A stretch of 64,000 nucleotides of DNA, taken from positions 1,488,001-1,552,000 of the forward strand of contig NZ_FQWQ01000001.1 of NCBI RefSeq assembly GCF_900129725.1. Direction: 5' to 3'. Positions 53,387 through 59,908 of this stretch are shown piece after piece. The notes below the pieces were generated by a model. The model saw only the letters and a program-made list of their open reading frames with translations, had not been told where the DNA came from and did not search any database. Position 1 is the stretch's first letter, and each line of letters opens with the position of its first letter. The DNA is from Chryseolinea serpens (lineage in GTDB: Bacteria; Bacteroidota; Bacteroidia; Cytophagales; Cyclobacteriaceae). Made by a program: the position numbers and the translations under genes.

Positions 53387-54146
53387 GCAGGTCTATCTTT
53401 AAATGGGCAATGTACGTATCGTTCTCCACAAACCGGTTCAGTTTAAAGTCGTCCTGGTAAATAATGCGCAGCCGCTGCGCCAGTGTCTCGGCGCCAATGC
53501 CGCCTTTCTCCTTGGACATACTGGGTTTGGAGGAGATCTTGTTGGACACGGTAAGAAAAAAAGTATTGTCCTTCAATTCAAACACCACGGAAATAAATGC
53601 ATCGGCGCGCTGCAGGTCGGCGTGCTTGAAAGCATTTTCGATCAGGTCTACGGAAATGAGCGGGGCCAGCACGCGTTGGGTATACATGGGATCGCTCTCA
53701 TCGATTTTTGTTTTCACCTTCAATTCGAACAACGGGCTCACCTTTATCTTGTTGATCTCGATCAGGTTCAAGGCAAATTCAATCTCTTCTTTCGGTGTCA
53801 CATAGCGATGACGTGTTTCATACAACAAATAGTCCAGCACGTTCGACAGCTTGTGAAGGGAGAAATACGTTTGATAGGCGTGCGATTGTATGGAATTGAG
53901 AATGTTGCGCAGCAAGTGTGGGTTCAGCTTGGCCTCCAGCGTTTCGAGTTGCAGTCCGTTCACTTTGCGCTCCAGTACTTCGAACTGAGCCTGCGCCGCC
54001 TCTCGCCGCGCTTCGGCCCGCGCCAATTTGCGCCACAAATAGATCGCCACCGCGGCCAGCAGCAGCACCAGGGCTGAAAGGATATAAACAAAAGGGGACA
54101 AAGCTTTCGTGTTTAAGAAAGCGAAGGTACAAGGTTTTGCCTTCAC
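53352..54146 (-). CDS. LytS-type sensor histidine kinase with minimal sensor
   Basis: A 264-residue kinase. One N-terminal transmembrane segment (PFVYILSALVLLLAAVAIYLW), a short coiled coil, then a His_kinase/HATPase module: phospho-acceptor His77 in EAKLNPHLLRNILNSI, the N-box ENAFKH near residue 165 and a G-rich ATP-lid GGIGAETLAQRL. There is no extracytoplasmic or PAS sensor, so the signal must come from the membrane segment or a partner. It overlaps the response regulator by 35 nt. The 5' side lies beside a nested palindromic element. Confidence 0.9.
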   Translation of the reverse strand: MKAKPCTFAFLNTKALSPFVYILSALVLLLAAVAIYLWRKLARAEARREAAQAQFEVLERKVNGLQLETLEAKLNPHLLRNILNSIQSHAYQTYFSLHKLSNVLDYLLYETRHRYVTPKEEIEFALNLIEINKIKVSPLFELKVKTKIDESDPMYTQRVLAPLISVDLIENAFKHADLQRADAFISVVFELKDNTFFLTVSNKISSKPSMSKEKGGIGAETLAQRLRIIYQDDFKLNRFVENDTYIAHLKIDLLEHKVKMLAAR

Positions 54147-54202
54147 CGCCTAGCAGTCCATGCCAGCGATGAGCTATCGGCGTGGTTGATGGTGCGCGGA
54201 AA

Positions 54203-54414
54203 GGTCAGGGCTAAAGCCCGGTTACGCATTGGGTTGATACCCCCGGCCTAAAGGCCGGGGTACTCGTTCAATTGATTTTCCGATCACTCAAATAAAGATG
54301 TGTCCTAACTTTAGGACACCAATCAGATTCTGCAATCTCGTTATAGCATCTGAATAACCCTGGCCTTTAGGCCAGGGACAAGGATAACCACTCACCAGGG
54401 CTTTAGCCCTGACC
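54203..54414. repeat. Nested palindromic (REP-like) intergenic element
   Basis: The outer arms GGTCAGGGCTAAAGCCC (54203-54219) and GGGCTTTAGCCCTGACC (54398-54414) are exact inverses. Between them sit further perfect hairpins: CCCCGGCCT/AGGCCGGGG (54241-54260), GTGTCCTAA/TTAGGACAC (54300-54319), CCCTGGCCT/AGGCCAGGG (54358-54377), and the right outer arm itself folds as CAGGGCT/AGCCCTG (54396-54411). No ORF. It separates the kinase gene from the PD40 gene, both minus strand. Confidence 0.85.
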
Positions 54415-54434
54415 ACGCTGAAGCCGGGCCAGGG

Positions 54435-55400
54435 CTACGGCTTGCGTAGGTTCAGCGCGGAGAGATCCACCTGGTAGATGTCGCTAAGTCCATTGCCCGC
54501 GCTGTGCAGACGTTTGTCCATCTCTGCGGCCGTCTCGGGTTTTGCTGTGGTGGCGGGATTTCTGTTGCGCGAGCTTGCAAAGAAAAAGTATTTACCATCG
54601 CGCGACACCTTCGGCGAGAACTCGGTCACCCCGGAGTTGAAAGGTTCGGGCAATCGTTCGGCCGGAGTCCACTTTCCGTTTTCGTTGTAGCTCACATAGA
54701 GGTCGGCGTTGTCGAGGTGATCGGGGCGGGCGGCGAGAAAGATCAGGATCTTTTCGTCGGCGAATATAAACGGTTCATATTCACTGCCGGACGTGTTGAT
54801 GGCCTCGCCAAGATTTTCGGGTTGCTGATATTTGCCATCGACCAACACGCTGCGGTAAATGTCGGAGCCCCCAGACCCGCCGTCCCTCCGCGAACCGAAG
54901 TAGAGCGTGCCCTTGTCGGTTAAGGTTGGATAATATTCGCTTTTGTCGCTGTTGATGGGCGCTTCCATCCGGACCGGTTCACTCCAGCCTATCTTCGTGC
55001 GCAGCATTTTCCAGATGTCCATGTCGGCCTTGGCCGGGTCGCCGGCTTTGAGGGGGCGGTTGGAAATGAAATATAAAGTCTTGCCGTCTTTTGTGAAGAA
55101 AGGATCGGCATCCATATACTGCCCTGAGAATGGTGCGATCGATGGCACGGTCCAAGCCCCATTTTTATAGTACGAAACACAGATGGTCCACTTGCTGATA
55201 TCCGGGCCGCTCTTGACAAAATACAGCGTATCGCCACCCGGCGAAAATGCTGGGTGAGATTCGTAGTCGCCGGTGCTCACGATGCCCTCACCAAAAATGC
55301 GCGGCTGCACCAGGGCTCCGGCGTGCGCATAGGATTTTGGCTGAGCTTGGATGGACGAATACACGAAGGCGACCGACAGGAATGTGAGGAGATAACGCAT
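54435..55400 (-). CDS. PD40/TolB-like beta-propeller exported protein
   Basis: A 321-residue exported protein with the signal MRYLLTFLSVAFVYSSIQAQ. Five to six WD40-like PD40 repeats are visible: HPAFSPGGDTLYFVKSG, DPFFTKDGKTLYFISNRP, YYPTLTDKGTLYFGSRR, EPFIFADEKILIFLAARPD and FSPKVSRDGKYFFFASSRN. In Bacteroidota, PD40 proteins often pair with OmpA-type domains or bind peptidoglycan and glycans; here no OmpA domain is present, so it is a stand-alone propeller. Function unknown. Confidence 0.82.
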   Translation of the reverse strand: MRYLLTFLSVAFVYSSIQAQPKSYAHAGALVQPRIFGEGIVSTGDYESHPAFSPGGDTLYFVKSGPDISKWTICVSYYKNGAWTVPSIAPFSGQYMDADPFFTKDGKTLYFISNRPLKAGDPAKADMDIWKMLRTKIGWSEPVRMEAPINSDKSEYYPTLTDKGTLYFGSRRDGGSGGSDIYRSVLVDGKYQQPENLGEAINTSGSEYEPFIFADEKILIFLAARPDHLDNADLYVSYNENGKWTPAERLPEPFNSGVTEFSPKVSRDGKYFFFASSRNRNPATTAKPETAAEMDKRLHSAGNGLSDIYQVDLSALNLRKP

Positions 55401-55788
55401 AATTTTCTATTTAAGGTCTGGCGTGATAGCCATGTCCAAGGTACGTCGTATTGATTTATTTCACTACTTCAGCGTGGTCAAAGCACTCACACCTTTTGCG
55501 GCAATTGTGCGACCGGGCTATTTATTTCAAATTCGATGGGCACATGCATAGCGGGTCGAAGGGAGGCAAGGAAGCACATCGTCAAGCACGAATCGATTCA
55601 TGTCGTTACAACGGTCCCGGCCTCTAGCCCGGCCGGGGCTGCCGAACGCACCGTGGGAACACTCGATAGAGAGCGACTCGAACGTCCGGTATGGGTGGGA
55701 ACTGAAGACTTCATGTCTTCTTCAAGAAGCCTTAACATTCGCAGCCATACGGTGCATTATCTTTGCACGCGTAAAACAAACATTGCTT
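55401..55788. other. Intergenic region with a REP-like pair
   Basis: About 388 nt between the PD40 start and the receiver-only gene. Contains a paired, diverged REP-like element (listed next). A longer frame overlaps it upstream of the receiver gene but begins outside any family pattern and is rejected. Confidence 0.45.
55590..55720. repeat. Diverged paired REP-like element
   Basis: Left half: palindrome GAATCGATTC (55590-55599), linker ATGTCGTTACAAC, then a GC-rich stem CCCGGCC...GGCCGGG (about 55616-55637). Right half: linker TATGGGTGGGAAC followed by the hairpin GAAGAC (55704-55709)/GTCTTC (55715-55720). The layout stem-linker-stem repeats that of 59605-59861. The similarity is loose, so this is a tentative family member. 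Confidence 0.45.
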
Positions 55789-56145
55789 ATGCACGTGTTA
55801 GTGGTCGATGACTTGAAAGAAGATCGTTTTATCATCAAGAAACTGCTCAACCCCTACTACACCGTCACCACCCTCTCTTCCGCCACCGAAGCCGTGGCCT
55901 TCGCTCTGAGTCATTCGTTCGATGTTGCCGTAGTGAACGCCATGCTGCGCGAGGACCTGGACGGCATCCGCCTGCTGCGCGATCTTAAAAACATACGACA
56001 GAACAATTTCCTTGCCCTGGCCTGCACGTGTCACCCGGAGCCTTCGCGGAACAAGAAACTTCTTCAGGCGGGGTTTAAGGATATTCTGCTGAAACCTTTT
56101 GATGTAAATGCTTTTACGCTTTTGGTGAAGGAGGGACGGGCATGA
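55789..56145 (+). CDS. Stand-alone receiver domain with Asn at the phospho-acceptor
   Basis: A 118-residue receiver-fold protein. The ATG at 55789 begins MHVLVVDDLKEDRFIIKKLL; the longer upstream frame runs through repeat DNA and is not coding-like. The acidic pair Asp7/Asp8 and the Lys102 in LLKPF are kept, but the phospho-acceptor position, normally Asp in L-x-D-x-x-M-P-x-x-D-G, is Asn50 (VAVVNAMLREDLDG). So it cannot be phosphorylated in the usual way and may act as a pseudo-receiver. No kinase is adjacent; it converges with the SUMF1-like gene. Confidence 0.8.
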   Translation: MHVLVVDDLKEDRFIIKKLLNPYYTVTTLSSATEAVAFALSHSFDVAVVNAMLREDLDGIRLLRDLKNIRQNNFLALACTCHPEPSRNKKLLQAGFKDILLKPFDVNAFTLLVKEGRA

Positions 56146-56184
56146 CCCCCGGCACTCCTGTAACTGAGCAGCTACCCGGTGGTG

Positions 56185-57141
56185 TTATGATTTCTTCTTC
56201 AATCGCACAACAGCAATACACCGGAACCCCAGCCAGGCCTCCGACTGCTCGTACAACTGCTTGTTGGAAATGTTCGACTCCCCGAGCGTATGCCGGTACG
56301 ATCCGCCCTTGGCAACGCCTCGGGTGGCGGTCATCTCCGCGGCATTGCCGATCATATTGTACAGCCCCAGTGGGTTGGGCAGCAGGTCATAGATATACCC
56401 CAAATCAAAGGCGCTGTTCATCGGGCAGGCTATGGGTTTGTCCGTTAAATTGAAATAGTACTTCTCCCGCAGTTTGAATTCCATCTTGTGAATAACGCTC
56501 GAGGGCTGATAAGGAATATGATTATGCTCCAGGCATTCACACACGTCTTTTTTGCCAACGCGGAAAGAAAACTTTCGCTGAGTTGTGGGACGTACGAGGC
56601 CATACGGATACGTCATTTTATCCAGACCCGCGGCGGCGGCGAGTTCCCATTCTTCCTCTGTTGGCAGGCGAAAAGTGAGCTCCAAATCATAGGCCGTCAG
56701 GTCAGGAAAGCTTTTATGCAAGGTGTCTTCTTTTATCGCCAGCAAAATAGCTTTGCCTCTCCACGTACAATAGTTCATCGCCTGTTCGTATGACACGCCC
56801 ACTACCGGGAAATACCGATAACCCGGGTAACGAAAATAGTGCTCAACATACTCGCTTACCGAGTCCGCTGGTGTGAATCCCCGCTCCCAGCACGTGCTGT
56901 CCGGTAACTGTGACAAATAGAAAGACTCACTGGAGTCTTTCGCTACATAGTGAAGATATTCCAGGTAATGAACATTCGCAATCTCCGTCTCATCAATGAA
57001 CATGCTGTCGCGGAGGTATACCCCATTGGGAGGAGTGAATATTTCAGCTATTGTTTTGACCTTTTGCCGTTTGGATTGGGCAGAAGCTGACAGGCTTGCT
57101 GTGACAACCAATACAAGGCTAATTACTAACCTTCCTTCCAT
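56185..57141 (-). CDS. SUMF1/GldK-like formylglycine-enzyme-fold protein, likely non-catalytic
   Basis: A 318-residue exported protein; the ATG at 57141 starts MEGRLVISLVLVVTASLSASAQ. The fold is of the SUMF1/FGE family (IDETEIANVHYLEYLHY, YPVVGVSYEQAMNYCTWRGK-type, RLPTEEEWELAAAAGL, YNMIGNAAEMT, KGGSYRHTLG, GFRC). In Bacteroidota this family includes gliding-motility lipoprotein GldK, which is non-enzymatic. The active-site Cys pair after GGS is missing here, so formylglycine formation is unlikely. It is downstream of the three-gene cassette at 57325-58579, after a terminator. Confidence 0.8.
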   Translation of the reverse strand: MEGRLVISLVLVVTASLSASAQSKRQKVKTIAEIFTPPNGVYLRDSMFIDETEIANVHYLEYLHYVAKDSSESFYLSQLPDSTCWERGFTPADSVSEYVEHYFRYPGYRYFPVVGVSYEQAMNYCTWRGKAILLAIKEDTLHKSFPDLTAYDLELTFRLPTEEEWELAAAAGLDKMTYPYGLVRPTTQRKFSFRVGKKDVCECLEHNHIPYQPSSVIHKMEFKLREKYYFNLTDKPIACPMNSAFDLGYIYDLLPNPLGLYNMIGNAAEMTATRGVAKGGSYRHTLGESNISNKQLYEQSEAWLGFRCIAVVRLKKKS

Positions 57142-57281
57142 TTTTATTTTGATAACGTTGTCTCGAATAAAATTCCTTGTGGTCAATATACTCGCTACTT
57201 CCAATCAATAGTGATTTGGTTGAGTTTTTTATTTTGGGAATTTTAAAAACGTTGATTGGAATTTAAAATTGTGCTAGACAA

Positions 57282-57321
57282 AAAACAGCAGGGCTGCGGT
57301 TTCGCAGTGGCCTGCTGTTTT
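57282..57321 (-). terminator. Terminator of the small exported-gene cassette
   Basis: AAAACAGCAGG (57282-57292) with CCTGCTGTTTT (57311-57321) and an inner stem CTGCG (57294-57298)/CGCAG (57303-57307). On the minus strand it is followed by TTTTTTG. It is 4 nt past the stop of the gene at 57325. Confidence 0.8.
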
Positions 57322-57324
57322 GTT

Positions 57325-57762
57325 TTAGGGCGCAGCGCATGCGGCCATTCTCTCGCGCGTGAGGCGGATGAGTGTACGTCTCTTATAGGTAAAAAGCCGC
57401 ACGGCGCCTGCGCTTTTGGTTTTGATTCGGATGCGATTGGGGATGAACATGTCGGCGTACCAGGTTCTGATGGACTGAATGTCGCAGTAGGCAAACGCGA
57501 AATTGAAGAACGAGGTAGAAACCTTCCTGCTCGTAAAAATGAGCGAGTCTTCTGTGAGTGTTACCCGCCCATGCCGGTCTCTCATAACATGGAAATACCA
57601 GACCTTGTCATCACGTTGCGCTTTTTGACTGTAAATGATTCCCGGTCGCTCCTGAGCATTGCTGGGACCAAGACCAAGAAACAAAGTTACCACAAAGACA
57701 CCCACGGCTTTTTGCAAAAGACATCGTCTTGTTTTCAATTTTAAATTCGTTTGGTTCAACAT
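57325..57762 (-). CDS. Exported protein with PH/GRAM-like C-terminal part
   Basis: A 145-residue protein, third in a cassette. The ATG at 57762 (MLNQTNLKLKTRRCLLQKAVGVF) is 8 nt after the previous stop and gives an N-terminal hydrophobic stretch KAVGVFVVTLFLGLGPSNAQ, plausibly a signal peptide. The C-terminal strands and loops (LTEDSLIFTSRK, FAYCDIQSIRTW, NRIRIKTKSAGAVRLF) resemble the bacterial PH/GRAM beta-sandwich, which binds lipids or partners, but this is only a resemblance. Ends at a terminator. Confidence 0.55.
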   Translation of the reverse strand: MLNQTNLKLKTRRCLLQKAVGVFVVTLFLGLGPSNAQERPGIIYSQKAQRDDKVWYFHVMRDRHGRVTLTEDSLIFTSRKVSTSFFNFAFAYCDIQSIRTWYADMFIPNRIRIKTKSAGAVRLFTYKRRTLIRLTRERMAACAAP

Positions 57763-57770
57763 TCTATTCA

Positions 57771-58397
57771 CTACTGAGCGTAAGGCTTGCATTCACCCGT
57801 CATGCAATCCTGGCGCCAACCACCGTCGCACTGAAGGGCAAAGTGACAATTGTGATTGAACTGAGCATCAGAGACGGCCGCGGTGGTTGTTACCGCTGCG
57901 CCGATAATCGCGCCTACAGGTCCTTCTGTTGCACCGATAGCAGCTCCAATGGTAGACGTAATGATAACTGACCTGATGACACGCCATACTCTATTAAAAA
58001 GGCCCTGCGTTCTTTCATTAGAGGCTTCCCTCATGCTTGATGTGATACCCTTTGCAATGCCATCGTAGTTACTCGCGATCGTTGTAAGGGCCATTACAAG
58101 TCTTCGTTTCTCCGAATCAGAAAGTTCAGGGTCTGAAATTATCTGGTCCTTAAATCTATTGAACGCACCTATCACACTGGCATTGGATTGCTCGTCGTCA
58201 AAAAGCCTGACAAGATTCTCCAAGTGGTGGTAAGAACGCGTTTCCGGTCCCATTTCGTTGCGTTCAAGCATTGCAGCGATGTCCCTCATTTCGATATCTT
58301 GTCCCCTTTCCTCCACTTGCAAACTATGGACAGATGAAAAAAGCGGGATGATCTTTGCATATTCACCGTCAAAATCTATTCCGTAAAGGGTTTTCAT
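57771..58397 (-). CDS. Glycine-zipper protein with Cys-rich C-terminal tail
   Basis: A 208-residue protein, second in the cassette; its ATG overlaps the lipoprotein stop as ATGA. Residues 1-135 are helical and acidic without a signal peptide. Near residues 145-175 lies a hydrophobic Gly/Ala-rich stretch (TIGAAIGATEGPVGAIIGAA) typical of glycine-zipper membrane helices. The last 30 residues hold four Cys (NHNCHFALQCDGG, QDCMTGECKPYAQ). This layout recalls some bacteriocin or peptide-toxin precursors, though no leader cleavage motif or modification enzyme is evident. Confidence 0.6.
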   Translation of the reverse strand: MKTLYGIDFDGEYAKIIPLFSSVHSLQVEERGQDIEMRDIAAMLERNEMGPETRSYHHLENLVRLFDDEQSNASVIGAFNRFKDQIISDPELSDSEKRRLVMALTTIASNYDGIAKGITSSMREASNERTQGLFNRVWRVIRSVIITSTIGAAIGATEGPVGAIIGAAVTTTAAVSDAQFNHNCHFALQCDGGWRQDCMTGECKPYAQ

Positions 58398-58579
58398 GAA
58401 CGAGGAACATTTTGCGCAGAGTAGCCGTCCTTCATGAATTTATTGAGCGCGTCAGACACAAATTGGGACTGCAATATTTTCGACTCGATGTTAGGTCTCA
58501 CATTTTGACCAGCCGTACAAGAAACAAGAAAAATTACCGAGAGGGCGACCATGCTATTAAATATCAATTTGATTTTCAT
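58394..58579 (-). CDS. Very small lipoprotein
   Basis: Only 61 residues, with a canonical lipobox at the end of the signal MKIKLIFNSMVALSVIFLVSC (L-V-S-C, Cys21), leaving a 40-residue mature part (TAGQNVRPNIESKILQSQF). It is first in a cassette and shares a 4-nt ATGA overlap with the glycine-zipper gene. Small lipoproteins in such positions often act as accessory or immunity factors; here that is unproved. Confidence 0.65.
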   Translation of the reverse strand: MKIKLIFNSMVALSVIFLVSCTAGQNVRPNIESKILQSQFVSDALNKFMKDGYSAQNVPRS

Positions 58580-59006
58580 AAAAGAGTGGGTGGGTTTGTA
58601 GAAAGAGTTTAAACCATGAAGGTCGAACTGGCCACCACTTGGGAGGGGATTTATCGCGGGTTGTCATGAGGACAATTTGAGCAGCGGTCTGCTCTCAAAT
58701 TCTATCCAAAAAGCCGAAAAACATGCGATGGCATGCGATGAAGTTTTGTTGCATACATCGGTATGGCTATCGCTTTTGGAGTCTTTCAGGGTGAATCCAT
58801 ACATCTGCCTGATACGCTTGATAGCATCCTGGACACAATTATAGTTTAGAAAAGCCGCACATATTACATGGACCCGTATTGAGGTGTCATTGCTGGCAAC
58901 CGTGCAGCACGCCGCTAACAATTCTCAACAAAGCGCTGTAGCCGGCCAAACGAAAAATTGTGTCTTTAAGTCATCTTGCGGATTACAGCTCAAATTGCAT
59001 TATCAA
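58580..59006. other. Divergent intergenic region with nothing recognised
   Basis: About 427 nt between the cassette (minus) and the gene at 59007 (plus). No hairpin of note. An 85-codon minus-strand frame at 58664-58921 contains DAIKRIRQMYGFTLKDSK, faintly like an L7/L12-type segment, but it is not convincing as a gene. Confidence 0.4.
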
Positions 59007-59528
59007 ATGTCATCCATTTTAAAAATAGCACTAGCCGGCATTGTCTTGGCCGCGCTCGGCACGGCAGTCTTCCTTTCCTTACGCGAAGGTGATACGGTTG
59101 ATACTACTTTTGTGAGCCCGTTGCAAACCAAAGTGGTTCCTCACAGCGGGTATGTGATTGACCTCCCGTCGAATTATTCTTTGAAAGAAAATACAGGCCC
59201 GGACTTTTCCGTGTTTTACTTTAAACCCATCGACACAACCTCAATACCAAATTTTTATGGTGGATTTTATTTAGGCAATTATCCATCCCGTTTCAGCGTT
59301 GCAAATAATTCCTGCTCACATGCACCCCTGCAAGCGCCGCTATTCAACGCGCTGGAGGAATGGACCCTGTTCGACTGCATGAATGGTTTTTCCAGCCAAG
59401 CAATCGGCGCCACAAACACTAAAGATGGTTGGGATACCTACGTGCATGCATTTGGTCACGGTGCTGACGACGAGGCGCTGCACAAGTTAGTAACTATATT
59501 TGCGACCTTAAGAAAAAAGGAGAAATAG
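59007..59528 (+). CDS. Membrane-anchored protein of unknown function
   Basis: A 173-residue protein; the ATG at 59007 starts MSSILKIALAGIVLAALGTAVFL, a signal anchor, then an extracytoplasmic domain with two Cys (NNSCSHAPLQ, FDCMNGF) and an end FATLRKKEK. The upstream in-frame ATG at 58884 would add 41 residues without a membrane pattern. The domain resembles small PsbP- or lipoprotein-like folds but I cannot assign it. A REP-like element follows 77 nt downstream. Confidence 0.6.
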   Translation: MSSILKIALAGIVLAALGTAVFLSLREGDTVDTTFVSPLQTKVVPHSGYVIDLPSNYSLKENTGPDFSVFYFKPIDTTSIPNFYGGFYLGNYPSRFSVANNSCSHAPLQAPLFNALEEWTLFDCMNGFSSQAIGATNTKDGWDTYVHAFGHGADDEALHKLVTIFATLRKKEK

Positions 59529-59604
59529 CAATGCGGTTGCTATTCCTACACATTTACAAAATAATAGTTCAACGAATATCATCCTTTCACAGCCGCAAAT
59601 TTTT

Positions 59605-59861
59605 GAACTCCGTAGGAGTTCTCTATCATAACACCGGGTGCCAACCCGGTGTATGCGAACCCACGATCCACCTGCGCCACGCACCCACGAAAATAGAAGC
59701 ACGCCACGTTCATGGCGCACACCGCACTGCGCTCGGATGCAGCGTACCTTTGCGCGCCAAACCATTCGAGGCTCGATCACACTTTCCTGTGGCGCTCTTG
59801 CTTTTTTCATCCCTTCCCCGGGTTAAAACCCGGGTTATGATGGGAAACTCCTACGGAGTTC
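59605..59861. repeat. Paired REP-like element with 16-nt inverted ends
   Basis: The outer 16-mer GAACTCCGTAGGAGTT (59605-59620) is repeated inverted and exact at 59846-59861, and each end folds on itself (AACTCC/GGAGTT). Inside each end is a linker (TCTATCATAAC; TTATGATGGGAAA on the other side) and a second hairpin: ACACCGGGT/ACCCGGTGT at 59631-59652 and CCCGGGTT/AACCCGGG at 59818-59835. The 165 nt between carry no ORF. This is REP/REPIN-like architecture; no transposase is in the window. Confidence 0.8.
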
Positions 59862-59908
59862 GGGAAAGTGGAGGGAATGGCGTGCCGAAAAAAAAACAGC
59901 GCCTGGCG

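Noticed and set aside
56185-57141. Formylglycine-generating enzyme maturing the adjacent Cys-rich protein
   Set aside because: Active-site cysteines are missing and a terminator separates the genes, so a modification pair is not supported.
58664-58921. 85-codon minus-strand frame with DAIKRIRQMYGFTLKDSK
   Set aside because: Slightly like an L7/L12-type segment, but the frame lacks the rest of a domain and the start context is poor. It could be a decayed remnant; not enough to call.
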